From Dipteris shenzhenensis (taxonomy: Eukaryota; Polypodiophyta; Polypodiopsida; Gleicheniales), in assembly GCA_047967505.1 (NCBI GenBank), contig CM106540.1: a stretch of DNA of 64,000 bases; one strand, written 5' to 3'. Position 1 is the stretch's first letter; each line of letters opens with the position of its first letter. A model generated the notes under the pieces. It worked only from the letters and a program-made list of their open reading frames with translations. It did no database searches and was not told the DNA's origin. Shown piece by piece: positions 1 through 10,800 of this stretch. The position numbers and the translations under genes were made by a program.

Positions 1-940
1 GAGAAGTTCAACAACCTTGTAGAAAAGATACCCAACAGAATGGGATTATAGGGATATACTTGGGGTTTATCGAAAAGGGTTACATGTTGAATATTGTAGG
101 AATAGGCAATGAAGGAGATTCTAAGACAGATATGAAGTGATATGGCCCAAGGATTTGGATATCACAACTCATGGTGAATTAGCTCAAACAAAAAGCAATG
201 GAACTCAGTAAGGTACAATGGAGTGAATGATGAAAACAAAGGGAAAAAGAAAATGGTTTGTTTGTAGAGGGACGAAGGTCCATATCAGTGACAAATAGCA
301 CTCCAGATTACATGCCCAGGAGATCCAGGTAGCAGTTCAGAACACAGGAAGAGATAGGATTTGCTACTCAAAGACTCACTGAAGCCCTAAGAGTGGACTG
401 CCATTGGCACATACATGAAGGATTCATCTTTTCATTGAAGTGGCATAGACATGCCAATGTCATTTGGTTAAGGGAACAATTGTCGCCCTTGTAATTGTGC
501 ATGTTTGGGTCTGCTATTTCCCACAAGCAAAATTGAGTATGTAAAATGACTACGAATTACATCCCTACTTGCCCTTTTTTCTAACATCGTATAGTATTAC
601 CCAACGGTCAACCTGGTAAAGTCCTACTAGGGGACTTCAACACTGTAAAACAGCAAGATTAGAACATTTCGTGCACTAGAGATGCAAAAGTAGGGCTTAG
701 CATTGAGCTGAAGCTCCCCCTCGTCCTGTTCCCTTTTCACCTCTTTTTCAGCTCGTTTTCTGGTTTCCTGGCTTCCCCTGGCTTTTTGGAGCAGTCACCG
801 TGCTAGAGCTCACCTGTGTGCCCTCTCTCTAGCAGCCTGCCTGCTCAAGCAGCCCTTCCAGGCTGCCGTGCCAGCCCCTGGTCAGTGGGCGGAATTCCAG
901 CAGGTTCCACTTTGAGAAGCATCCATGTGATGCCATTTTT
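1..940. other. No recognised gene
   Basis: I see no open frame with recognisable domains here. From about 700 the sequence becomes C/T-rich, leading into the decayed copia element. The stretch probably belongs to intron 4 of the minus-strand metal transporter gene, if that gene's remaining exons lie beyond the left edge. Confidence 0.5.
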
Positions 941-949
941 GGCTGGTTT

Positions 950-1150
950 GGAGCAGCTTTGTATGCCAGGCTGCTGCCCTGTACTCAGCCTCACAGCTAG
1001 ATGTGGCAACTGTTGGTTGCTTCTTGCTGAGCCAAGAGATACATGAACTGCCAAGCAAAAAACAGTTGCCAATATGTGATACTCTGGTGTCGGAACAACC
1101 TGCCTAGTCACTATCCGTGTAAGCATGCATGGTAAATGAACCCTGATCAC
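950..1150 (-). pseudogene. Copia RNase H remnant
   Basis: The plus strand here (…gtactcagcctca…gcaactgttggttgcttcttgctg…) parallels the intact RNase H region of copia remnant 3 near 49075-49130, which encodes the KKQPTVALSSTEAEYR block. The reading frame is broken and the aspartates of the active site cannot be followed. It is the 3' end of the coding part of copia remnant 1. Confidence 0.55.
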
Positions 1151-1169
1151 CATAGAAGAGGGCTAAATC

Positions 1170-1745
1170 CTAAGTGCCTCTAAGATATCTGAAGAATCTC
1201 TTCACTGCCTGCCAATGTTGTGAACTGGGCATGCGCATGAACCTGCTGAGCTGGGATACTACATCCTGTAAGTCAAGTCTCGTGTGGCATAAGTAAATGA
1301 GACATCCAATAGCCTGTTGGTAAAGAGTGATATCACATGGTGGGCTCCCATCATGAGCTGAAAATTTGAAGCCAGGGTCCACTGGAGTAGAGATTGTCTT
1401 GCAATCCTCAAACTGAAAACGATCAAGGAGCTGTCCAATATACTTGGACTGTGACATCATGATACCCCCCTCAACATGAGCAAACTAAATGCCCAAATAA
1501 TAGTGCAACTGTCCCATGTCTGACATTTCAAAAGCTTGCTGCAAATCAGCCTTGAATACCATTTTGCAACAAGACGGGCCTTGTGTCGATCTATGCTGCA
1601 ATCAGATTTCCTTTAACTTATAGACCCACCGGGTACCAATGGCATGCTTGCCGGAAGGGAGATCTACTAATTCCCATGTGTCATTTTTGGCAGTAGATGG
1701 TAGCTCAACTCTCATTGCATCCATCCACTCTTTGCTGTCAAAAGC
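1170..1745 (-). pseudogene. Copia reverse transcriptase with palm deleted
   Basis: The minus strand encodes the start of a copia reverse transcriptase (EWMDAMRVEL…NDTWELVDLP…RWVYKLKE). It then jumps, across a short unrelated stretch near 1570-1620, to the late RT segment (FEMSDMGQLHYYLGI, then QSKYIGQLLDRF and LIYLCHTRLDLQDVVSQLSRF). The part between these blocks normally holds the palm and the Y-V/I-D-D catalytic box, about 140 residues. It is absent here. A stop also interrupts the late segment. The element therefore lost its catalytic core by an internal deletion. Confidence 0.8.
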
Positions 1746-2310
1746 ATCTTTATGGCACAAAGGCTCTTCATTGCAAGCTGTAGCAAGGAGTGCAACTCAA
1801 GAAAGTGACCATGCATCTGTCTATTCCCTGATCTTGTCTGGGCAGCAAGAGGTTGATCTTGTTTGCTGTCCCTCAATGTGTCAAGAAGCCATCTGGGAAC
1901 TTGCCTTTGCTGTCTATTGACAGCTCTTTCTTGAATCACTGCATCATGAATAGTGACCTGCAAATCAGCATGGGGTGCTATCTGATCATTGCTTGTTGGA
2001 GAGCCTGCAGGAGGCTCATGTTGCTGGTCAAAGTCTCCCTCTGAGGGAAGCAGAGGTAACCAAGAGTCAAAGGCATCAAACATGTCCACTTCTCGCTTAG
2101 CTTTGCAGTCCACAAGAGGAGAAGCCGAATGTTCAGCAAAGATGACATCTCTACTGACAATAATCTTCCCAGTATTTGGTTGATACAACTGATACCCTCT
2201 GCTCTCCTCGCTGTAACCAATAAATATGCATTTGAGTGCCTTATCATCAAGCTTATGTCTCAGCTGAGATGGTACATGAACATATGCAAGGGACCCAAAG
2301 ACTCTCATGT
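1712..2310 (-). pseudogene. Copia integrase C-terminus and linker
   Basis: A 198-codon open frame begins MRVFGSLAYVHVPSQLRHK and continues with CIFIGYSEESRGYQLY and IIVSRDVIFAEH. This is the conserved C-terminal block of copia integrases, followed by the variable linker to reverse transcriptase. It is the longest surviving open piece of this element. The preceding integrase core is in another frame, so a frameshift lies near 2310-2340. Confidence 0.85.
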
Positions 2311-2342
2311 GTGAAAGTTAAGGCATCCTGCCTTTCCATGCT

Positions 2343-2640
2343 TCATAAGGTGTAACAGTCCTCAGTGCCCCTTGTAGGTGATCTATTCAACACATAGTTG
2401 GCACACATCACTGCATCAAGCCAAAATTTATTGGGCAAGGACTTGGCCTTAAGCATGCATCTGGCCATCTCCATAGTGGACATGTTCTTCCTTTCAGGAA
2501 CAGGATTATGCTGAGGAGTGTAAGGAGTAGTGCATGAGTGAACAATGCCTCGTGAAGACAAAAATGCATCAAACTCCTTTGACATATACTCTCCCCCCCT
2601 ATCTGTGTTGAGGGTGACAAGCTTGCATCATGATTCATTC
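2343..2640 (-). pseudogene. Copia integrase catalytic core fragment
   Basis: The minus strand shows TDRGGEYMSKEFD followed by IVHSCTTPYTPQHNPVPERKN and FWLDAVMCANYVLNRSP. This is the integrase core around the second aspartate and the glutamate of the D,D35E triad. The usual N-G-x-x-E-R-K-N block reads N-P-V-P-E-R-K-N, so the glutamate is kept but the glycine is lost. A frameshift separates it from the zinc-finger part at 2774-3001. Confidence 0.87.
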
Positions 2641-2773
2641 TCAACCATATTCAACCACCTTTGAAAGCATAAGAACACTTCAGATTTTGCTTTTAAAGCA
2701 TATACCCAGCAAAATCTTGTGAAGTCATCAATGAGAGTCATGAAATATTTGTACCCCCCAATGGCATTTTTCC

Positions 2774-3001
2774 TCATTGGGCCACAGACATCACTTGCAT
2801 CTTACCCAAAAGACAACCCTCACACACATGTTTGGAAACTGTGTGAGTTTGAGGTACATCATTTGCCATGCCCCGTGAATGTAGCTTGGCAAGAGCTCTA
2901 TAATTGAGATGACCCATTCTCTCATGCCACAGATGAGTTTTAGCAAGCTGTGAATCTGAAATAGCAAATGCTTCAATAGAGAGTGCATGAGTGATCATCA
3001 A
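2774..3001 (-). pseudogene. Copia GAG-pre-integrase zinc-finger domain
   Basis: The frame contains LWHERMGHLNYRALAKLHS followed by HVCEGCLLGKM. This matches the H-H-C-C zinc-binding N-terminus of copia integrase (GAG-pre-integrase). It overlaps the end of the protease frame at 2973-3155, which lies in a different frame. Confidence 0.88.
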
Positions 3002-3004
3002 GAT

Positions 3005-3480
3005 GATAAAGTCCCTTTTTCAAAGTGCCAGTGAGAACTATGGCATTGTCATCACGAAGATCATATATCAGACATCTGTATCCATCAAAAATCACTCTGA
3101 AACCTGAAGTGGCAATTGCTGAAATTGAAATCAAGTTGACTTCAATTCCAGGCACAAAAAGAACGTGACAGGATGGCTTGAAATGGATGTGACATGCACA
3201 TCTCCGATTCCTTTTACAGCATAGAAAGCATTATTAGCACATGTGACAGTCCCCCCTCGAGGTGCATTAGCTAAGGAATGAAACAATTGTCTACAAGATG
3301 TGACATGCTTAGAAGCACCACTATCAAAATACCAAGACTGAGCATCATTAGCTGTAAAGAATGCATCAACTTGGGAGGGATCAAAGGAGCAATGGACAGC
3401 CCATGCCCAATCATCCTAGAGAGCACGTGCATGTGAGGCATCTGCTGGCTCCTGGGATTCCATTGCATGTGAGGCATTAA
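3005..3480 (-). pseudogene. Copia aspartic protease remnant
   Basis: On the minus strand around 3300-3350 the frame reads AQSWYFDSGASKHVTS, which is the copia protease active-site D-S-G block. Downstream, 3155-2973 reads PGIEVNLISISAIATSGF, the usual block after the protease. These pieces are in different frames, so at least one indel interrupts the domain. Confidence 0.8.
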
Positions 3481-3840
3481 CGGTCAATCCTGCTTTCTTT
3501 TTCTCCGAAGCAATGCGCTTCCTGCATTCTGAAATTTCATGCCTTGGCTTGCAACAATAGTTCATCTTTTCTTCTTTGACTTATCTGCTGTATTTTTAGA
3601 TGCATTGGAGGAATTGCCACTGTTAGGCGCATATTTAGGCTTGCCCATACCCTGATCAAGGCACACAGGAGGCAGAAAAGGCCTAGCAGATGGCGCAACA
3701 TGGGAGGCCAAAAGGCACCTGCAAAGGGCAGGCAATGGGCCTGCAAAAGAGCCGTGGCAGAGGCGCATTAATGGCAGGAGAACCAGCAGGAGTGTCGGCC
3801 ATCTTGGAGGGGCTGGTTGGGCTGGTTGGAGCCAGCCAAC
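3481..3840 (-). pseudogene. Copia gag end, decayed
   Basis: The minus strand is rich in proline and alanine and ends with a lysine-rich stretch and a CRKRIASEKKK segment just before the protease. A possible start, MADTPAGSPAINAPLP, lies near 3800, about 50 bases after a TATATAAGG box. The main gag domain is missing or unrecognisable, so this is a truncated gag. Confidence 0.5.
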
Positions 3841-4107
3841 CAAGCCTTATATAGACTTTCCATCCAGATCACAACACCTTGCAGCCCTGAGAGACAACCA
3901 AGGTTCAGCCCTTGAGAGCTCGGTCTGCAGTACACCTACTCTCCTTCACCTCCAGGATGAGGCCCAAGGAAGTGTCTTATGGCTGCTCCTGTCTGCTGTC
4001 TTTTCTGCTGAACTGTTGGATGAATTATGAGACCCAGGGCCTCTCCTTTCATAGACCCAAGGCCTGCTGCAAAAACTGACCAGGGGAGGGGCAAATAGCC
4101 GACTCAG

Positions 4108-5300
4108 TCAGTCCCTCCCTGGCCAACTTGGTCTGCCACAAAATGCCCCTTTTGCGGCTCTCTTTTGCAGGGCCTTCGGCCCACACTCCAAGGGCTTCAG
4201 CCCTCCTTTCAAGGCAGGGTTCCTGCTACGCCTAGAGGTATAATCCCCATATTCCCTAACTCGGTACAAATATGTGATGACCTGAAATGCAGCATCTAGC
4301 TGTAAAGGGGGTGACCCAAACTCAGCCTGAATGATCTGGTGAGGAACGGATGACTTACCACGAATCATCTGTGATAACATGAGAACCTGTAGCCGCTCCA
4401 CACGGGCCCACTCTGTATCCGACAAGTCTGGCGTCCAACAAGGGTTGTCGTACATCCCCGCTGGGCGAACCAACGAGTCAAAGAGCAACCCCTTGGTGCA
4501 TGGATCCTGAAAGTGCGAGCGGAAGCACTGCCTCTTTTGTCTGGCCAATGAAGCATACCTTCGACTCAAGCGTGCCTGCATCGCGGGACTCATAGTGAAG
4601 CTAGGTCCAGAGAAGATAACCCCAAGATAAGTGTATGATGAAACTATCTCAACAGATGACCCCGCAAATGTGAACTACTCCTAACGCATGATGGCTCGAG
4701 ATGTATTGAAAATCATGACCTTGGTTTTACCCAGGTTGACCTTCAAATCATGAGACTCCGAAAAGGACTGTAGTGCGTCTAGGTGTCTCTGAAGCCCCTC
4801 TGCTGAGGAAGACAAGAGAACCACGTCATCTACATAGAGCAGAATCTGGATCAGCGTGCCTGCAAGAGAGCAACCTACACCCCCCTGTGTCTACATCACT
4901 GTCTCAAGCTCGTCAATGTAGAGGCCAAACAAGGTAGGCGACAAAGGACACCCTTGTTTGACCCCGATGGTGCTCATGATCTCGTCTGTCTACCTGGATG
5001 CTGTCCGAACTCTGCCAAAAACTCTCTCGTAAAGTGCCATGACCCGAACTCTGCCAGAAACTCTCTCGTAAAGTGCCATGACAGCCCAAATGATCTCTTG
5101 GTCATAGCCCAAGTCCTGTAGGCGCCTAATGAGGCGGACTCTCAGAACCGTGTCAAATGCCTTGCGGAAATCCACAAAGCAACAATAAACCATCTGCTTC
5201 CGTGACCTCCCCTCCTCGATGATACATCTGAGCGTGAGGATGTGGTCCATGGTTCCATGATCACACCGGAATCCGGCCTGTCCTGCTGCTCTAAAAGCTT
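4108..5300 (-). mobile_element. LINE family A, copy 1 (RT and C-terminal part)
   Basis: The minus strand encodes a non-LTR reverse transcriptase. The blocks in order are CCFVDFRKAFDTV (palm motif A) near 5185, GVKQGCPLSPTLFGLYIDE near 4950, LLYVDDVVLLS (the Y-V-D-D catalytic box) near 4835, and LKVNLGKTKVMIFNTSR near 4730. These lead into a C-terminal region ([20 protein letters not shown]) shared with copies at 17.8 and 22.3 kb. Stops occur at several points, for example after IDELETVM. The C-terminal zinc finger is absent, so the copy breaks off at about 4108. The RT does not resemble the L1 element at 12.7-17 kb, so it belongs to another LINE clade. Confidence 0.87.
5005..5082 (-). repeat. 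39-bp in-frame tandem duplication in LINE RT
   Basis: Two near-identical 39-bp units (5005-5043 and 5044-5082) encode the same 13 residues twice, VMALYERVSGRVR and VMALYERVFGRVR. The duplication sits just after motif A of the LINE reverse transcriptase and keeps the frame. The two units differ at very few bases, so the duplication is recent relative to the decay of the element or was inherited by the copy. Confidence 0.9.
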
Positions 5301-7774
5301 CTGTAATTTCAAATGGAAATGAAGCCTTATTAGGATTTTAATGATGGTTTAATTTGTTAATCAAAAGATTTTTCTAATGAGACAAGTCTAATGCTTTGTT
5401 TAAACTTGATATATTGCAAGGTGACCATGGAAGGCCAAGGTCAAGTTGAACACAATGAACATGCGCGGCGAGGTACCAAGTGGGTGGAGGGATCCTCCAC
5501 GTGATTGGAGGAAACCCATCCATTGCCTGAGACTATCACTTAGTCCGAAGAGAACCAAGCTTGGGAGAAAGGAGGAAAAGAAGGACGAAGGAGGACATTA
5601 CTCTCGTTATCCATTCATGCAGAGAATGGAAGTCTGCGCACCTTGCCTTGTTGTTGAGCTTAGAAGAATTTTGTTTCTTGTCCAAGGGCTATGAGCTCGC
5701 TAAGAATTCTAAGGAGTCCCTCTACCTACGAGATAGAGACTATGACAAAATAGAGCATTTTTGGACGTGTTTCAGGGGAGCTCTCCTAGCCTAAGGGAGA
5801 GGAGACTTGGACCAACTATCATTCTTTGGGAATTGTATGCCAGAGCATTCAGGGGCAGCCAGGGGGCACAAGTTCATTTCAGACTTGTCAACGATAGCAC
5901 AAGAATGCTTCTTGGAGCACGGTTGTGAGCTTTGCAAAGATCAAGGATCATGAAAACAGACCCTTAGCACCTCAAAGAGTGGAGGGTAATGTTATTATCT
6001 TGTGTGCATATCATTAAAGTACTTTCATGGTTGTAGTAATTGCATGCTATCTATATGAGAAGGAAAGTCTGACTCAGTATTTCGCAGATGATTCCGAATG
6101 TATTGTGAATAAAGAAATTGATCCCATTGTATGTTGGGGAGGGCAACTTCGTCATCCAATACGTAAGAGAAACATTGCATGCTTATGAGGACTGCTCTTG
6201 GGACGTGACTAAGCTTCAGACGAAAAATCGGTGGGCAAGTAGGGTGTTTGTATGAAGTTACATTCCATGAGGGCCATAATTAGTAGAGATTTTGTTGTGA
6301 TGGGTGTTTCTATGCACAAGTATAACACTGTTTGCATCAAGGCACGATTTGATCCTCGCATTGAACTTCAGTCCGAATTGCTTGGGTATATAACAAGTGT
6401 TGGAAGTCCAATGGATCACCGGATCACATTATGATACTTTGAATACTTGATGAGGAGAGGTTCTCTTATATGATAAGAGACTGGTAGAGAATGTTTTGCT
6501 GTTGTTGTCTTGGAGTTGGAATGGCATCGCATCTTGAAGGGTCATCTTTGGATCAAGATAGACCAAGGTGGATGCAGAGTGTCAATGCACAATTCGTTTG
6601 CATGGTTCTCGTATCTCAAGCAAGTATCATTCCACGTAAGTTTTTATGCTAATGGTCTAATGGGAAACTAGTCGTTTGTTTGGAGGAGGTTTGGAGACGG
6701 ACTACTCCCAACCCTGTGTGTTGGCAAGTGATTGCTTTGAGCTGAGAACAAGCAATATTTCGGAAATGATCATGCATAAAGCGATGGGGACCTAGATAGA
6801 TGCTCTCAATTACGAGTTCTCTCCATATGTTATAAGAGAAGCATTAAAAGGAAGGGAATCAACAGCTGTGTACCATTAGGATGTTGTGATTCATTCTAAT
6901 GTCATTAAGAGGCTAATGCAAGAATTAAGAGGATGATGAATACTGATTGTTACTAAATGGCATTAATTCTGAGAGCTCTCATCAAAATGTGAAATAAATT
7001 GATTTGAAAGGATTGATTGGAATTCGTTTAGGGATAAATACTATGTCCCAAGGGGTTAATCATCACTAAAGAATTCTATGACACTTAACTGTAGCAAATC
7101 ACGAAAGTAATATGGATGATTCTAGAAAACTGATTACGATACACAAAGAACGTAACGGCATTGGCCGAGTAATGCATTTTATGTTAATAGTAAAATGTTT
7201 GCATGTATAAAGGGAATTGGTGAAGGATGCCATGAATTAAACCCAACTAAGAGTTAACTACTCAACACAAGAAAACAAAAGAAAAAAGTGCCTAACAAGG
7301 GCATGTAATGTCCTAATGGGATTTTAGGTATGTGACAGCCTTTAACTAAAGGGATCCTCACACACAATGTTACAGTCATTAACTAAGGGATCCTGAGTAT
7401 CTATATCTACCTGTAAGTCGGTCTAGAAACCCATCTTATAAAATTTGTCATATCCCGCTATATTAATGGTGTGCGCTGATACATCTTCGATTATAGACAC
7501 TCATGAGGCAACATTCATGGCACTCTCTTTCTCTTCAGACCTAGCCTGGCAGTCTTTTCAAACTCATGGATTGTATGAAATAAATATGATGCTTTTTCCT
7601 TTTCCTTGTGAGCTCTTTTCAAATGCAGGTTGATCAAATGATCATCACAGAAAAGAAATGGGACGAAACTGGCACATTATGATGGCAATGCACAGCCTCT
7701 GGTAACACATATATCAAGCAAAAGCACATACTCCGTAACAAACACATCAAAAACAAAAAGATTGCAAAACTTGC
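5301..7774. other. Intronic sequence, no gene seen
   Basis: I searched the minus strand here for the next exon of the metal tolerance protein, looking for the family's W-V-V-G-I, Y-A-Q-D-H and Y-W-I-D-P blocks, and found none. No transposon domain is recognisable. Short reading frames occur but show no family features. The stretch is most likely intron 4 of that gene. Confidence 0.5.
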
Positions 7775-7855
7775 CTTGTATGCAAGTTGGCGTGCTGATT
7801 CAAGTAATATCTGCAACCCTAATGTTGCCATGACTGATGCAAATACAAGGATCCC
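7775..7855 (-). CDS. MTP11-like: MTP11-like exon 4 (TM3)
   Basis: This 81-base exon encodes 27 residues, [20 protein letters not shown] then ARQLAYK, which is the third membrane helix of Mn-CDF transporters. It joins exon 3 in phase 0: exon 3 ends with the codons for MQPL and this exon starts with G, giving the family-invariant [17 protein letters not shown]. The acceptor is TGCAG just right of 7855. The exon ends at AAG, and the intron begins GCAAGT, a textbook GC-AG donor. No GT donor fits the family length. The next exon was not found in the window. Confidence 0.85.
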
Positions 7856-10800
7856 CTGCACGACAGAACAATGAGCCTGTCATATCACAGAATTTAGGCA
7901 GTGCACATCTTGACTCACTTTACTATTAGCTCAGAAGTGTAACATTTTTACAAATAAGCAGTTCCATATAGTATTAAATTACAAAGGCTCCGCTAGCCCA
8001 TCAACCAATGTATTCGCTACTAATCAGAATGCTTGATCCCTAAGCCTTCACAAACAGAAATCAATAGCAAGCAGATTAACTAGAATAAATAGTTTGTGAT
8101 AATTAGTGACACTTCACTTAAAAGGATGTAAGGTCATGGACTCTCATGTGCAAGGTTCCAAAAACAACGTCCAAGACACATTCACACTGTGACTCGGTTT
8201 ATAATAAGGTAGAAGGCCTCTAACTCATCCATAATATCACAGGCCATGAAATTTGGTTGACAACATACCGAACTATAAAGTAGTAGAAGTCGCATCTCAA
8301 ATATTAATAATTATACCAAAAATGTTTATTTTAAGTAGATTGTAAGGCCACTGTGGGTCTATCAAGGTTTGGCCCTGCCATAACAGTCCTCCTCTTTGCC
8401 CATTTTCCTCTCTTGTACAGCTTGAGAGCTTTCATGAGAGCTGCTTTTAAACTTTTCACCACTACAGAGCTGCCTTTATAAGACCTTTCATGACAGTAGT
8501 TTTAATTTTGCACAACTACAGAGCTGCATTGAACCACAAAAGGTTCTCTTTTCTTCATTAAACCATCAGAGCTGTTGTCACTTCTTGGAAAGCATTGATG
8601 CAAATTACATATAATAAGAGCGGTTTTCCAAAAACCCAGGATGCTCATTCACATGCTTGCTAAAAACTAAAATGCAACCAGGCTGCAAATATCATTAGAA
8701 ACCATTGTTGAGGCTAGATAACCTTTGGTTAAGTTGAAAGGGAGCAGACACAGTTCAACATATCCAAGGCATAACAACTTGTTATCGCAACCTCTGCCTT
8801 CCCTAAGGCTAAGCTTGATCCTCCTGTGATTTGGTTTCAGATCTAAGATGTCTCTTCTTCTTTCTATGCTTGGCACTGAACGTCCATCCAGCATTGTGCT
8901 TTCTTCCCATAATCAGCAGTTATATGATTTGATGTTACTAAGTCCACTGGAAGTGGAAACCCAAGAGGATCTATGGGACAAAGGATGTCCCTACATAAAA
9001 GATAACAAGTTGCAGCTCTACAAATAGTTGCTGATGATTGTGCTTTTATGCATTTTTGCTCATGGCCAACCTTACCACAGTGTGTGCCCAGTAAAGGATC
9101 TTAATGCCATGTTCTAGGACTTTCTTTATAAAGGACCCCACGTCTTTTTCTGGCCACCCAAAAGACTGGTTGTAAGTTTTTTCAGTGCCTCCTAATTGGC
9201 AGATTTTGCACATCCTGTCTTCTCTTGAAGGTACCACATCTAGGCCTGTCAACCGAATAGGGGCCAACCAGCCAGCAAGGTGGGCAGACCCACCTCCAGC
9301 CTACAAGGGCTGCCACAACCAGCCCTATACTCTAGGGGCCTCTACCCCTCCACCTACTGGCCGACCAGGCCTACTCAGACTGCAGCCCTATAGGGTGCTG
9401 CCACGCAGTCCTAAAAGGGGCTGACCCCCGCCAAGAGGCCAACCAGCAAGACAAGGTGCCCGACCATCAGGTCGATCCACCTCAGCCTACAAAGGCCTCC
9501 ACAGGGGCAGCTCTCCAGCTCCAGGGACAGCCATGCAGGCCTCAACACTGGGCTGACAAGTGGCAACCATCCTACCCTACTCTACGCTCACCAGGGGGCG
9601 GGCACACCCACAACAAGGGCCCTCACTCAGCCTACCCTAAGCTCTCACAGGGCAGCCACACCCCAAGCCAGGCCCTCTCTCCCTACAGTGAGATCAGGAG
9701 ATGTTGACCTCCAACACCCATACGAGGAGAGCGTGGGGGAGGTAGACTTAGGGGGTTAGGGTTGCCACATGGGCAGCACCTTGGCTGCCATGTGGGCAGC
9801 ATACCCACAGAGAAAAGCACAAAGACAGGGCTGCCACATGGGCAGCACCTAGGCTGCCCTGTGGGCAGCAAACTCACAGTAAAATATGGAAGCATGGGCT
9901 GCGCATGGGCTGCACATGGGCTGCCATGTGGGCAGCACAGTGAAGGTCAAACCTAGCAAATCTGGAGGTCCGTGGTGGACTGCAACAGGTCAGAATGAAA
10001 ACGTGGCAGTACGGATCATGTGGGAGCAGGTTTACACAGGTTTAGGAGGCTTGTGCAGTGTGATGACGTCAACAACAATACGGGTACTATCAGTTGATCC
10101 CTTAGCATAATTCACCATGTTTGCAAAGCAGAAAGCTTACTTGAGTAATGCATTAAAACTTGCATTTCTCCATCCATAAATCGTATGCAAGTTTAGTAAC
10201 TCAAGGGAGGCACGTAGAATAGAGAATGTGCACCCGTCAAATACTGATGTCGATGCTGCAGTAAAAAGATGGTCTTGCTCCATGCTATCATCCTTACCTG
10301 AGGATCGATGGGAAAATAAATCTCGCACCATATCATCACACACCTCCTTCTCCATGGCCTCATGAGGTAATGGTGGAGGGCCACTATCACCATCACTCCA
10401 TGCATCCATAATGGTCCCTCCTAAAGATCCCACCTCATATCGCCGACACTCCATGCATCCATAACGGTCTTTCCCGAAGACCCCACCTCATATCGCCGAC
10501 ACTTCGCCTCCTCACGACGAGCATAGGGCAACCATATGCAGGTGTGGTACTGCATCTTGCAACAGTACAGAACTCTTCAGCAGGCAGTACAGAGCTGTTA
10601 GGAGTGGCTCCAGGGCCTGGAGATGGCCTAGAAGAGTGTGGAACAGCAGCAGTAAGCAGGCACCTGTTTTGGGCCTGGTATATGGCCTAGAGCAGGTCGG
10701 ATTTAGGGCAGGACTGCCTGGGCCAGTGGCATCCTTCCACGTGGCCAGGTAGGGCCTGCAAATGGTCTCAAGAAGAGAGCTCTGCAGGTCGACTTATACA

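Larger units (their letters stand above)
950..3840 (-). mobile_element. Ty1/copia retrotransposon remnant 1
   Basis: Read on the minus strand from right to left, the domains come in copia order: gag end, aspartic protease, GAG-pre-integrase zinc finger, integrase core, then reverse transcriptase and an RNase H remnant. Stops and frameshifts break the polyprotein into at least six pieces, so it is dead. Two matching LTRs were not found. A TATA-like box (TATATAAGG, minus strand, near 3846-3855) just upstream of the gag start suggests remains of a promoter. The element lies in the presumed fourth intron of the transporter gene, in the same orientation as the gene. Confidence 0.88.

Noticed and set aside
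816-1153. Overlapping ORFs of 76 and 102 codons
   Set aside because: They are shadow frames over the decayed copia RNase H region and C-rich flank, with no motif in the frame given.
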